NCBI RefSeq assembly: GCF_011397635.1
Contig: NC_064762.1
Coordinates: forward strand, 20,485,479-20,549,478
Length of the DNA: 64,000 nucleotides
Origin: Epinephelus fuscoguttatus
Lineage: Eukaryota > Chordata > Actinopteri > Perciformes > Serranidae
Direction of reading: 5' to 3'
Shown: in pieces, positions 23,069 through 34,147 of the stretch
Numbering within the stretch: position 1 is the first letter of the stretch
Layout of the letters: each line of letters starts with the position of its first letter
The notes under the pieces: generated by a model
What the model saw: the letters and a program-made list of their open reading frames with translations, nothing else
Databases searched by the model: none
What the model was told of the DNA's origin: nothing
Translations under genes and position numbers: made by a program

Positions 23069-23569
23069 TTAAAGGGGAACACCACGCAAATTAGGAGTTC
23101 CAATATGTTATTGCCATGGTCGAGGAAAGTTCAGTCAATATTCAAGAATATGAGCTACTCGCTCTCTCGAAGCCTGAAACCAGAGAAGTAAGTCTCAAAC
23201 CTGTGATGTCATAGGGTATAAAGTGGATCAGAGACTGATTTTGTGGACCCACAGAATGTTTGTTTTCTTCTTTATATCCAAATTAGCTTTATTGTATTGT
23301 AGTGTTTTCAGTTCTGAAACAGAAAATGTACCCACATACTCAGAACAATTCCCCTGGCTGCTCTCAGTGTCATCAAGAACATCTTTACGAATTCATTGTC
23401 TATGGAGCAGCTCCAGACTTGATACTCTATGACATCACAAATTTGAGTTTGAGCACTCTAGTTTTTGGATTTGAGCGAGAGTTGTTCATGTTTACTAATA
23501 TTTTTGGGCTGCCTTAGACCATAGGAATAACATGTCTGACTTTTGAAAATGGGCTTCATTCCCTTTTAA
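23069..23569. mobile_element. Possible TTAA-flanked MITE
   Basis: Flanked by TTAA at 23069-23072 and 23566-23569. The inner ends are AGGGGAACACC and, on the opposite strand, AAGGGAATGAAGCC, a weak inverted match. TTAA target use would fit piggyBac-type elements, but the inverted repeat is short and the call is tentative. No coding capacity. Confidence 0.35.
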
Positions 23570-23662
23570 GTGTTTGATGCTTAGCTTTCAATACATTTAA
23601 CATGACAAGAGAAAATCGATTTATTGTGTCAGTCTGACTAAAACTGGATTTCCATGTAATCC

Positions 23663-24212
23663 ATGTTAACATGTTAGTCCAACTGAAATCGTACTGTCAA
23701 AGTTGGACTAACACATCCAGATAATGCGATTGGAAGTCGAATTACTCCTGCATGTATACAGTCAATCAGACCCAAACTGGCCGAGGTACTCTACGCATGC
23801 TCTACAGTTTCCATCCTCGGCTGTGACCCAGAAGTCAAATAACATTAAAAGTGTAACAGAAGAAGAAGCTAGTAACAACATGGCAAAATCTACATCCAGA
23901 GCTGTGTATGTTTGGAACAACAAGGAGACACAATTCATGCTGTGGCAGCTGAAAGAGTTAAATACTTTAAAATACATGGATGGGAGGACAACACCATGGT
24001 ACCACTTTGCCGCTATAGCTAACTGTAGCTAGCTAGCTAGCTAGCTACCTTCTTTGTCGATTTTTTGGTCTGTGACGTTATAGGTTAACCAGAAAAGGTT
24101 TCCCAGAAAAGATTCCCCTCCTGTGCTTGTATACTGGGACAAGGACAGTAGTCGAATTAAATGGCTTAGTCAAGCTGTAACCATAGCTCGACTAAACTGT
24201 GCATGTTAACAT
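23663..24212 (+). mobile_element. Harbinger-like non-autonomous DNA element
   Basis: Both ends carry ATGTTAACATG (left 23663, right ending 24212), followed inward by related AGTCCAACTG... / AGTCGAGCTA... segments in inverted orientation. It contains one ATG-started frame with a Myb/SANT-like pattern, and a GCTA tetramer run at 24028-24047. The exact target duplication is not clear, so superfamily assignment rests on the encoded fragment. Confidence 0.5.
23880..24032 (+). pseudogene. Myb/SANT-like N-terminal fragment of transposon protein
   Basis: A 50-codon frame begins MAKSTSRAVYVWNNKETQFM and continues with LWQLKELNTLKYMDGR before ending at TAG in the GCTA repeat. The W...E...ML..LKELN spacing resembles the first helix of the Myb/SANT-like DNA-binding domain found in partner proteins of PIF/Harbinger transposons. 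Only the first part of the domain remains, so it should not bind DNA as a complete domain. An upstream in-frame extension to 23724 exists but lacks similarity. Confidence 0.5.
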
Positions 24213-24289
24213 AGTGACTGATGCTCACAAACTGACATCCTTGTGTAAGATCACTGTACCTCACTGCAGGCCTGCACACCCTTCACCCA

Positions 24290-24420
24290 GTACAAGTTAA
24301 GAGTGCAGAGGACTTTGCTTTTAACAAAACTTTAAGACATTTACAACATCAATTAATGCAGAAAAGGCACAAAATGTTGTATAAAAAATCACTAGAATGT
24401 AGGAAACACACTGCAGGGAT
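24290..24420 (+). repeat. Interspersed repeat R4, copy 2
   Basis: Shares AGAGGACTTTGC, ACATTTACAACATCAATTAA, TGCAGAAAAGGCACAAAATG and ACTAGAATGTAGGAAA with copies 1 and 3. Confidence 0.45.
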
Positions 24421-24575
24421 CACATATCTGATCTGGGCAGGGAGCACCTTGGAGTCCCCGAGGAGGAGCTGGAAAGTGTTGCTGGGGAGAGGGACATTTG
24501 GGGCGCTTTGCTCGGCCTGCTGCCTTCCTGACCCAACCCAGGATAAGTGGATTAAAATGGATGGATGGATGAGGG
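24420..24575 (+). mobile_element. Rex3-like LINE 3' end
   Basis: The last coding part is recognisable as GAGCACCTTGGAGTCCCCGA, AGGAGGAGCTGGAAAGTGTT and GGGGAGAGGGACATTTGGGG, followed by GGATAAGTGG and an ATGGATGGATGG tail at 24558-24571. This arrangement, with the (ATGG)n tail, is that of Rex3/RTE-type LINEs of fish. It is a short 5'-truncated copy and inactive. Confidence 0.65.
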
Positions 24576-24829
24576 AAATGAAGTGTTTGATGCTCCATTA
24601 TTTTGGTGGAGAAACCCCCCCCTTTCATAAGAGTCCCTCCCCATGTTGACAGGAAGCCCACGCCCTAGTGTATGTTTGTAGCATCTCTGTCCTGTGCAGG
24701 AGGGGTATAAAAGATTATAATCTTTAAAGTAACTGAAGCTGTCAGGCAAAGGTAGTGAAGCACAAAGTATAATATTTATCTCCGAGATGCAGTGGAGTCA
24801 TAGGTGTAGATTTTGGAGGGAGGGAGCAG

Positions 24830-24970
24830 GGGACAATACCAACATAAAAGTAGCAGAGGACCTTTGCGTAGACATATTAAAATACATTTAAACCTTAAAT
24901 TGATGCAGAAAAGGCTCAAACTGGTGCTGAAAATTCACCAAAATTCAGGAAATGTTTAAGAAGGAAGTGT
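24830..24970 (+). repeat. Interspersed repeat R4, copy 3
   Basis: Contains AACATAAAAGTAGCAGAGGA, TTGATGCAGAAAAGGCTCAA and ACCAAAATTCAGGAAATG in the same order as the other copies. Confidence 0.45.
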
Positions 24971-24974
24971 TTAA

Positions 24975-25881
24975 ATTGCTTAAATTTTTTCAGCGGAGAA
25001 ACCCCACTCGAATGTGCAATTAAGTGCAGCAGCTACTTGATGAAATGTCTTAAGTTATATTCTACCCATGGAAATATCTGTCCAAAGTAGCTGCCTAAAA
25101 GCACAGTGGACTCCAATTAGTCACTGGTGTGTGTGTGCGTTGTCATCTGGCTTCATTCAGAGCTAATAGGAGCCATATTTGAAACTATCACTTGTTAAAA
25201 GCTACTGTAGCAGGCCTGAAGTGAGGGCGTCTGTGATTAAAGGTGAACTGCGCATGACCAGCATTGAATTTCTTTGCCCACAAGCTCCATCCACATCACA
25301 GCACCGCCCTCCAGGGAACAAGCAGGCAGAGCTTGGCACCGCTGAGGTCCACATAGACCACTTTCTCTCTCTCTCTCTCTTTTCTCTCAGCCTCCTTTTT
25401 TCTGCTCTGAAGCTAATGAGACACACTATGCTCTGCTGCTGGCTCTTTTTGCGCGTTTTTGTGCCATTCACTCTCTCGCTGCGATGGCAAAAATACACAG
25501 TACATTACATGCTCTTGCTGTTCAAACACATGTGCGCAAGTGTCACCTTCATGGTCACAAAAAGGGCAGATGAATGCAATGTCTGTAGAAAGATTTTTAC
25601 CACACAGAGTAGTAAAACTGGGTCAGCACATTAACAGTGTTTTCATGTCTTTTCTTCACTGCTGGCCAGCCGAAAAATACATCTTGTACGTTTTTAAAAA
25701 TTGTACTGAAATACCTCCAAAACACATGGGGTGCATATTGACAAAACAGTGAGAGCACTTCAAAAGAGTGAATAAAAGAATAAAACACAAAGAAAGCAAG
25801 AAGAGTAAATGTAAGGTTTCTGCAGCTCTGAATGAAGCAAAATTGAAATAACCTGCCAAGGCCCCAGAAAATACGCCCACT

Positions 25882-25919
<38 letters not shown>

Positions 25920-26745
25920 CAAGAATGGGCAGATATTAAGGACACATAATCAAGAGTGCTACATAAAGAAAGCCATTATCCCTTACTGGCTACCTCCATT
26001 AAAATAAATCAGTAACAAAGCCTGATATGGAGATAAAGAGAAGCAGATAGCTGCTGAGATGTACAACGTACAAAGAAGCAGCTGCAGCACAGCATCAAGG
26101 AGATGTCGTCATATTCCTGACATGTAATGTTTTATTTTCAGTGCCAGAGACTGAGTCAGCCTGACTGAAAGGTTCACCATTTGAATACTACCATACAAAC
26201 CAGAATACCGCCATATTCTCAAGTCACCTAACATTTCTCTCTTACAAAGACTCTTAATACTTCACTCCAAAAAACAGAATCCCTCACCATGGCAACAGTC
26301 AACCACAAATATTAGTTGCTATTATATTGGTCAGTATAGCCTTATCTTTGTATTTTTGCTCACTGCATCATCGCTACAAATTACAGCTTTCAAAAATGGT
26401 CCCAAAATTTATATAAATTAATTCTTCATTGGCTAAAAATTAAGTTTGCCACACAGCACAGGCATCACACATGTAATAATGATACCTGTGTGTGGTTTCA
26501 CCCATTATTTTTCTGCCGGGCTCCTGTTTTGAATTATATTGGGGGTTTTAGCTAAGAGGCTAATTTAAAGCACTCAGTGTTGTGTACTGTGACATGATCC
26601 CAGCCGCCTGAAAAGAATGTTGCATTTGTACATTTCCGCAAACCATGGATATGTTACGTTTGTACATTTCATACAAGTCATATCAATGTCTTTAAAATGA
26701 TCATCAGGCGGTGGAGGGGATGGTGAACGGCATGACCCCTAGATG
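24975..26745. other. Non-genic stretch with CA microsatellite
   Basis: A (CA)17 microsatellite lies at 25884-25917 and a short CT run at 25362-25380. Frames of 85-151 codons at 25179-25922 overlap on both strands and use the microsatellite, so I reject them as genes. A segment around AACCATGGATATGTTACGTT (26640-26670) is related in antisense to 28300-28360 and 39090-39170, an unclassified dispersed repeat. Confidence 0.4.
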
Positions 26746-26752
26746 CTTATGC

Positions 26753-27455
26753 AGGCAGTGTGGTCCTGGTGTTTCATGGACTTTCAGTCTTTATAGACTA
26801 AAAGTCCGCCTACATAGGCAGTGTGGCCTGGGTGTTACACTGGCTTTCAGTCTAGTGATGGGATACTTGAGTCCTTAAACTGATTCGAGTTTGTATGAGT
26901 CACTCACTGAAGTGAATCAGGTTTTCGAGTCACTTGAGTCACTTGAGTCAGTCACTCAGAGAGAGCACACTACTCAGGTAAGGGAGGGGCTCTCCGAGCA
27001 GGGAGAGATTTCAAGTGAGCTTTGTGCTGCCAGTGAACTGGGAGCTAGAGCTACTGAGTGAGTGAGTGAGTGAGTGAGTGAATCGTTCGTTTTATGTAGC
27101 CTCAGCCTGTGATACAGCTCAGCTCAGCTCAGGGCAGGGAGGAGGAGGGAGAGTTGAACTGAAACAAGGACCAGAGTTGTATCTTTTCCCACAGGGCTAA
27201 TAAAGCGATTAGCCTGATATTGTTACACAAATGCAGTTAGAATAACAGTTGCGTGGCATATTGCCTGGTCTCCTCTTTGCAGTTAGCTTGCGGTAGCAGG
27301 AGCGAGTCAGTGAACAAGTTAATAGAGACGATGACTTGTAAATCCTGAATCAATAAAAAAAATCTTGAGTTTCAAACGATTCGTCCATGACTTGCACATC
27401 ACTATTTCAGTCTTTATTGACTGAAAGTCTGCGTAACACCCGGGCCACACTGCCT
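26753..27455. repeat. Array of palindromic hairpins split by a hAT element
   Basis: The left arm at 26816-26852 (AGGCAGTGTGGCCTGGGTGT to CTTTCAGTC) pairs with the right arm at 27419-27455 over 37 bp with about five mismatches. Without the inserted hAT the arms would be separated only by a TTTATT loop. A further left arm with a truncated right arm lies at 26753-26811, and another arm fragment at 27985-28015. Confidence 0.7.
26845..27412. mobile_element. hAT element with 8-bp target duplication in a hairpin loop
   Basis: The element runs 26853-27404 (552 bp), flanked by exact TTTCAGTC duplications (26845-26852 and 27405-27412). The left end is TAGTGATGGGATACTTGAGT; the right end on the minus strand is TAGTGATGTGCAAGTCATGG. 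Subterminal GAGTCACTTGAGTCA repeats and GATTCG motifs are characteristic of this kind of fish hAT MITE. It contains a GAGT tetramer run at 27054-27081 and no transposase. Confidence 0.8.
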
Positions 27456-29285
27456 CCGTGTGCACACTGTGTGCATCATGGAACCTCTTGTATGTTTTTT
27501 TTTTTTTTAACCCGTGTCAGCTGGTTAGAGAAGCCACATGGCCCGCGTAAGCAGCGTTGCTCGACTGCTGCTTAGCTGCAGAACATCCAGAGAACAGAAG
27601 TCTCAAGTGTTCTTTTCCACGTGACATCCGCGGTTTTCAGGAAAAAAAAAAATTGTGCTACATTTCACTATAGCTCCAATATGTACAACTGTCATAGACA
27701 TGAAAAAATATTAATATTTATTTTTAACTCAACATTTCCTGTTTCTGTGTCAAAATAAAAGTCCTCTGACACATTTCTGTAGACAGAATATCTTTATTTG
27801 TTAACATACAGCTTTTTAATGTAAAATATTTGCAGGACCATGTTGTTGAAAATGCAGTAGCTTGCATGGCTCCATGCAGCAGGTAGCTCTTCAGCAGTGC
27901 AACAGCAGCAACACTGCCTATGTGAATACCGCACGAGTGAGAGCCACAGCAGTTCAGGGAGGTTGCAGTCATTCGCTGCTTTCACAGGCGGTGTGGCCCT
28001 GGGTGTAACACAGGCCAGTCCCACAGGAGACTGGTGTTCAGCACTGTGTGAAACTAAGTGAACTTTGAGTTATTTTAAGGTACGTCGTCACCATGTTTCT
28101 TTTATTAAACTTAAACTACGTAACTTTATGTTGAGAATGTAACTTTACGTTAAGTATGTTATGTCATTCTTGGGCTACAGATTTGTTTAGATATCACACA
28201 AACCTTTGTATGTACATTTTGGTAAGATATCATACAGAGCATTGTATGAGATTTGTTGCAAAATGAACATGAAACATAAAGTTTCAACATAGCAACTAAT
28301 GACAAAACAAATGTCACATATCGGTGGTTTGCAGAAACAAACAATGCCAGCATTTATTCTGGCAAATTGGTTGGTGAAACTAAATGGAAAACATGTTCTT
28401 TTGTCATGCACAAGTGGTAGCAGTATTTTTAAGGGTTGCTCTTCTTAATCTTTTCCCTGTGACTTCAGTGAGCAGGCGGTTGCTTCATGCTGGGCTACTG
28501 AGAAAAGATACACAATGCCCCAAAAGATTCCTGTTGTTTTCCTTGAAATGAGAAGTTGAATCTCAAAGCAAACCTTCCTTTAATTTATGCTTTAGAGAGG
28601 GGAGAACATGTTCAGTGTAACATGTCCTTTCTGCACTAACTGGCTGAGCAGCTGAGCAGTTCCTATCCTCCCAGCATTCACACTTCAACAGTTTCTTCCA
28701 AACATGCAGCAGTTTGGGAGTTCTATCCCTATTTAACAGAGCTGGGAGGGTTTACTAAAGGATTGGTGAAGCAGTCTCAAGAATAATACAAATCTGAAGA
28801 GGAGCAAGAATTGTCAGTTCTTGCAGCACTTGAAATCTATACTCATTCCTTTTGAAGCGAAACAACTCACACTCTCTAAAGTGATGCCATGCCGGCTCAG
28901 GGGGGCCTTGATTTCATCGGATCTGTGTGAAGGTTATTAATTTTACAACAAAATGCAATCTGAGAGAGAAAAATATAAATCTGAGGAGTAAAAATATCTG
29001 GGGACTATGGACATCAACCACGTTTTATTTTGTATGGCTTCAGCTGTCTGGATTCAAAGTTGAAAAGTCAAGTCACTGTAGTGTGTGTGAGTAGACACAT
29101 TATTTCAAAAGGCCTTTGAATTCGGGAGCATAATTGTCAAACTTTAGACTTGGATCAGTTAGGTCTATGTTTAGGCCTGTGGAATACAGTAATTCAGAAT
29201 AAGAAACACATTAATTGCCCATTAGTTTTGAAATGATGAAAAGATTTCATGAAAATCATGAAAAGAATTTGCCTTTGTATTTTGG
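27456..29285. other. Non-genic stretch
   Basis: No gene recognised. It contains the extra hairpin arm at 27985-28015 and a dispersed-repeat segment at 28300-28360 (GGTTTGCAGAAA...ATTCTGGCAA) shared with 39120-39170. The 3' part (28440-29280) looks single-copy and AT-rich. Confidence 0.4.
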
Positions 29286-29442
29286 TGTATAATGGTCACA
29301 ATAAACAATAGACTGTATAGAAAAGATGGACAACTTGACAACTCTCCAAAAGTGAAGCCAAAACTGCTCGATCGCCCCCTGGTGGCTGGCTGCAGAACAA
29401 GTCATAAAGCCTGCCCCCTCCATTTGGACGAGCTGTCGGTGT

Positions 29443-30040
29443 TGACTCGCCATCAGAGGGAGTACTGGCAGAGCAGCATGCTGGTGTTTACAGAGACATG
29501 GCTGAACGCGGATGTACCGGACATGATCGCCGCGCTGGACGGATTCCAGCTCATCAGACACGACAGGACAGCGGACAAAGGTAAGAGGAAAGAAGGGGGG
29601 CTGGCTGTGTTTGTGAATGATAGATGCTGTAACTCTGGGCACATCACTATCAAGGAACAGCATTGCTGTAGGGACATTGAGCTGCTGGCTGTTGGCATGA
29701 GACCATATTATCTACCCAGGGAGTTTTCTCATGTCATTATGGTAGCAGTGTATGTCCCCCCCGTCTGCAAAGGCTGAGTCTGCTTGAGACATTCTCCACT
29801 CTGAATCAAGTAGGCTGCAAACACAGCACCCTCAGGCCCTCCTTCTGATCTCTGGGGACTTCAACCACGCCTGTCCATCCACCACCCTGCCCACCTTCAC
29901 CCAGTGTGTTTCCTGCCACACCAGAGACAATAAAACACTGGATTTATTTTATGCCAACACCAAGGAGGGAAACCACTCATCCCCCCTGCCCCCCCTGGGA
30001 AGAGCTGATCACAACCTGGTTCATCTTCTGCTTGTCTACT
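29443..30040 (+). pseudogene. LINE endonuclease domain, frameshifted
   Basis: APE-like endonuclease pieces occur in two frames. The first holds MLVFTETWLNADVPDMIAAL (catalytic Glu in TETW) and GGLAVFVND; it stops at 29775-29777. The second, shifted by one, holds LLISGDFNHA near 29845 and LGRADHNLVHL near 29994, the conserved D-x-N and D-H motifs, and stops just after. All catalytic motifs are visible but no longer joined in one frame. Confidence 0.75.
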
Positions 30041-30135
30041 GACCTCTGATGCAGAGAGAACCAGCAACCACCCACACTGTGAAGAGGTGATCTGATGAGG
30101 CCGAGGAGGCCCTGAAAGACTGCTTCGACACCACT

Positions 30136-30560
30136 GTGTGGGAGATACTCAGCGATTCCCATGGAGAGGACATTGATAGTATGACATCATGCATTACGGA
30201 TTATATTAACTTCTGTGTGGAAAGCACCGTACCCACCAGGACTGTATGCTGCTTCTCCAACACCAAACCCTGGATTACTCCAGAGTTAAAAGCTCTCCTG
30301 AAGGAGAAGCTGAGAGCTTTTAATTCTGGAACTAAGGAGGAGCTGAAGGCCGTGCAGAAGGAGCTACGGAGAAACATCAGGCGGGGAAAGGAAGGATATA
30401 AAAAGAAGATGGAGGAACAGCTGCAGCAGAGCGATGTCAGCGGAGTCTGGAGAGGTATGAAAACCATCCCAGGTCACAAACAACCAGACTCCCAGGCCAG
30501 AGGCGACCAGCAGTGGGTGAATGATCTGAATCTGTTCTTCAATAGATTTGATCAGTCTGC
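30136..30560 (+). pseudogene. LINE linker between endonuclease and RT
   Basis: The frame contains TKPWITPELKALLKEKLRAF and a Lys/Arg-rich helix-like stretch ending in KKKMEEQLQQSDVSGVWRGM, which is the usual spacer before the reverse transcriptase in Rex1/CR1-type LINEs. A frameshift near 30560 moves the rest of the protein to another frame; the following Pro/His-rich reading (to 30876) is out of frame and not real. Confidence 0.65.
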
Positions 30561-30775
30561 CCTCCCCTGGCCCAGACATCACAGCTGCAACCCCCCTCAT
30601 CCTCACCTTCACCTTCCCCCCCACCTACACTCCTGGCACACTGCTTCGACACCTCCCCCACCCCCGCTTCCCCGGACATCTCACCACCCCCACCCCTCCC
30701 CCGACATCATCACCTCCACCCCCCAGCACACAGCCCCCCTGCTCCAGCTTGTCTTTCACTACCTGTCAGGTGAGA

Positions 30776-32149
30776 GGTCAGCTGAGGAAGATAAAGACGA
30801 GGAAGGCTGTGGGTCCAGACGGCATCAGCTCCAGGCTCCTGAAGTCCTGCGCAGACCAACTGTGCGGGATAGTTGAAACCATCTTCAACCTGAGCCTGAG
30901 GCTGGGGAGAGTACCACAGCTGTGGAAGACATCCTGCGTGGTACCTGTGCCCAAGACTCTGTACCCCAAGGACTTCAGCAGCTTCAGACTGGTGGCATTA
31001 ACATCACACCTCATGAAGACTCTGGAGCACCTGGTCCTGTCTCGCCTCTGCCCCGCAGTAGGCCCTTCAATGGACCCACTGCAGTTTGCCTACCAGCCTG
31101 GCACTGGGGTGGACGACGCCGTCATCTTCCTGCATAGAGCTCTTTCTCACCTGGAGAAGCCCGGAAGCTCTGTGAGAATCATGTTCTTTGATTTCTCCAG
31201 CGCTTTCAACACCATACAGCCTGCGTTTCTAAGGGACAAACTGAAGCACATAGGGGTGGCTAATCACCTCACATCCTGGATCCTGGACTACCTCACGGAC
31301 CGGCTGCAGTATGTCAGGACCCAGGATTGTGTATCGGACTTGGTTGTCTGCAGTACGGGGGCCCCGCAGGGGACGGTGCTGGCACCGTTCCTCTTCACCC
31401 TCTACACTGCAGACTTTTCATACCACACCCCCACCTGTCATCTGCAGAAGTTCTCTGACGACTCTGCCATCGTCGGCCTCATCACAGATGGGGACGACAG
31501 GGAGTACAGAGAATTGAACCAGGACTTTGTGGACTGGTGCCTGAGGAACCACCTTCAGATCAACGCGGGGAAAACCAAAGAGCTGGTGGTGGATTTCCGC
31601 AGGCGCAGACTCCTCCCCCCAACACCGGTGAACATCCAGGGAAAGGACATTGAGATGGTGACATCTTATAAGTACCTGGGTGTTCATCTTAACAATAAAC
31701 TGGACTGGACTGATCACATAACAGCACTGTACAGAAAAGGCCAAAGCAGACTCTACCTGCTGAGGTGGCTCAGGTCTTTTGGAGTGCAGGGGACGCTCCT
31801 GAAGACCTTCTTTGACACTGTGGTGGCATCAGCCATCTTTTACGGAGTGGTCTGCTAGGGCAGCAGCGTCTCGGCTGCAGATAGGAAGAGACTGGACAAG
31901 CTGATCAAGAAGGCCAGCTCTGTCGTGGGATGCTCTCTGGACTCTGTGCAGGTGGTGGGAGAAAGGAGGATGATAGCCAAGCTGTCATCTCTGAGGACTA
32001 ATGACTCCCATCCTCTGCAGGAGGAGATAAAAGCTCTGGAGAGCTCCTGCAGCGATAGACTGATTCACCCAAAGTGTGTGAAGGAACGCTATCGCAGGTC
32101 CTTCCTGCCTGCTGCTGTCAGGCTACATAACCAGCACTGCTCGCAGTAA
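30776..32149 (+). pseudogene. LINE reverse transcriptase with internal stop
   Basis: One frame carries RT motifs in order: TRKAVGPDGISSRLLKSCA, FRLVALTSHLMKTLEHLVL, FFDFSSAFNTIQPAFLRDKL (first catalytic Asp), GAPQGTVLAPFLFTLYTADF, FSDDSAIVG (active-site DD; the usual first residues Y/F-A are F-S here), LQINAGKTKELVVDF and YKYLGVHLNNKLDW. The tail holds SFLPAAVRLHN, ending at 32149. A single TAG at 31856-31858 stands where the related consensus has Trp (VVC-W-GSS), so the protein is cut before its C-terminal part. Confidence 0.85.
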
Positions 32150-32247
32150 ACTGCATGGACTCTTATAAACACCACTGTGAGCATTGCTGTCCCCCATGTT
32201 GTTGTTTATTTGCACATTCAATATTCACTTTGCACTAAATATGTTCA

Positions 32248-33623
32248 CTTTAACCCAGACCTTTAACCAAGGCATAAGCGAACTAAGCACCTGCTTAGGG
32301 CCCCGTGACCACTAGGGGGGCCTCAAGAGCAATTAACTTCAAAGAAGAAAAAAAAAAAGAAGAAGAATTTATTATTTTTTTCCATGTGAGTGATGATGAT
32401 TCATATATTATCAATTGTACGTTCTTGTACAAAAAGACAATATTATGTTAACAGTGTAGTTTCCTACTGCCTCTCTGCAGTAGGAAACAACGTTTTTGAT
32501 AACAACGTTTGATAGCAAATGTTTAATAACAACTAACATTAATTACAGATGCGGTGACGTTTGCTAGCGATATGTTTTTGCATTAATGAATTAACTTAGT
32601 TAAATTATAGTTTGAGATATGTTGTTTGCTGCAGAGCATAGTAATTTATGCGAGTAAACATATTCCTTTTACATCAACTCCTTGTTATGCTCATGAGTTA
32701 TATGAAACTTCCCCAGGAGCACAGCCAAGGCTAATGATACAGGTGAGGGAAAAACTGTCACCATATATATTTAATTTCTAGTCAAATTATCTCATTAAGA
32801 TATACTAATATAACAAGACATAATCATATGACAAGGGACATGTTTTTCATCTTAGATCCATCTCCATCCTCTGTGCACACTGTCTCCTCTGTGTCTGCTA
32901 CAACCTCAGCTCTACCTGGTAAGTTAACAACAAAACAGCCTTTGTAATTGCTCAGTGTACTGCAGAACATTCTGAGATGAATCATTTTGTCCAAAAATAT
33001 TAATTTCATTTCCCTATATTTTGCTTATTTATTTAGAAAATAAGCAGCATAATTTTCAAGTGTAATATGACATCTAACATGGCTAGCTTTTGTTGTTGTT
33101 TTTCATCTTAGATCATCTCCAACATCTGACCCATCCTCTGTGCACACTGTCTCCTCTGTGTCTGCTACAACCTCAGCTCTACCTGGTAAGTTAACAACAA
33201 AACAGCCTTTGTAATTGCTCAGTGTACTGCAGAACATTCTGAGATGAATCATTTTGTCCAAAAATATTAATTTCATTTCCCTATATTTTGCTTATTTATT
33301 TAGAAAATAAGCAGCATAATTTTCAAGTGTAATATGACATCTAACATGGCTAGCTTTTGTTGTTGTTTTTCATCTTAGATCATCTCCAACATCTGACCCA
33401 TCCTCTGTGCACACTGTCTCCTCTGTGTCTGCTACAACCTCAGCTCTACCTGGTAAGTTAACAATAAAACAGCCTTTGTAATTTTATTTTATTTATAAAC
33501 CGTTTTTGTTACCTTGTTTCAGGTGCCACTGTTCATTTACATCATTAAGTATTTGTTTGATATTTTTTTAAATTTTATTTAATATTGTCTGTTTTTGTAC
33601 ATTTGCTGTTGCAGTTTATTTAA

Positions 33624-33654
<31 letters not shown>

Positions 33655-34147
33655 AGCAGATTGTGTTTACAGTAAAGACTGGTTTATTTTGTTACTTTTA
33701 GTTGGCCTAGATGACATTTGGTTTTCACTTTGAATATTAAGTGTAAATCAACCCCAGGCTGCTCTTGTAGCTGAATTTGCTAAAATTTCAGATTAACAAC
33801 CATAGATGGGTAAAACATGACAGGCTGCTCTTTGAGGTTTTATGTATTGATTCTCTGTGTGGCCACTAGGGGGAGTTGCTGACTTTGCCAAATATTAATT
33901 GAAAGATTTTTCTGCAAGTTTGCAAATCTGTTGTCTGCTCCCATGGCCTTAATCACTGTGGATTACAATCTAACTACAACAAAAAGTTCTCACCTCTAGT
34001 TTTACAAGTGATGACCGAGTAAAACATGAAATAATTTGTAGTAGGTGTGTGAATGATCAATAATCAGTATTACTGGCAGTAATAGAGGGCCCCAAAATCA
34101 TATTTTGCTTAGGGCCCCATGGAGTCTTGGCCGGCCCTGCTTTAACC
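32248..34147 (+). mobile_element. hAT element with exact 8-bp duplication, inside the LINE
   Basis: The element runs 32256-34139 (1,884 bp), flanked by CTTTAACC at 32248-32255 and 34140-34147. The left end is CAGACCTTTAACCAAGGCAT; the right end on the minus strand is CAGGGCCGGCCAAGACTCCA, an imperfect inverted repeat typical of hAT elements. The 13-mer TGCTTAGGGCCCC occurs near both ends in direct orientation. No transposase is found. Inside are a tandem array of exon-like units (32842-33480) and an AAAT microsatellite (33621-33655). Confidence 0.85.
32842..33480 (+). repeat. 267-bp tandem repeat with splice-bounded exon-like unit
   Basis: About 2.4 copies of a 267-bp unit; the CTGTGCACAC marker falls at 32871, 33138 and 33405. 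Each copy contains a polypyrimidine tract with TTTTTCATCTTAG, a 74-nt segment (33112-33185 in copy 2), then CTG|GTAAGTTAAC. One frame of the segment is Ser/Thr-rich (SSPTSDPSSVHTVSSVSATT, then SALP). Copy 1 lacks about 11 nt in this segment. The near identity of copies points to recent duplication. Confidence 0.75.

Noticed and set aside
25179-25922. Frames of 88-151 codons on both strands around the CA microsatellite
   Set aside because: They overlap each other, one consists partly of a Cys-Val run from the CA repeat, and no domain is visible.
29256-29698. Minus-strand frames of 81 and 135 codons over the LINE endonuclease
   Set aside because: They are antisense shadows of the endonuclease coding strand.
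30536-30876. His/Pro-rich protein part after the LINE linker
   Set aside because: It is the out-of-frame reading after a frameshift; the real RT continues in another frame.
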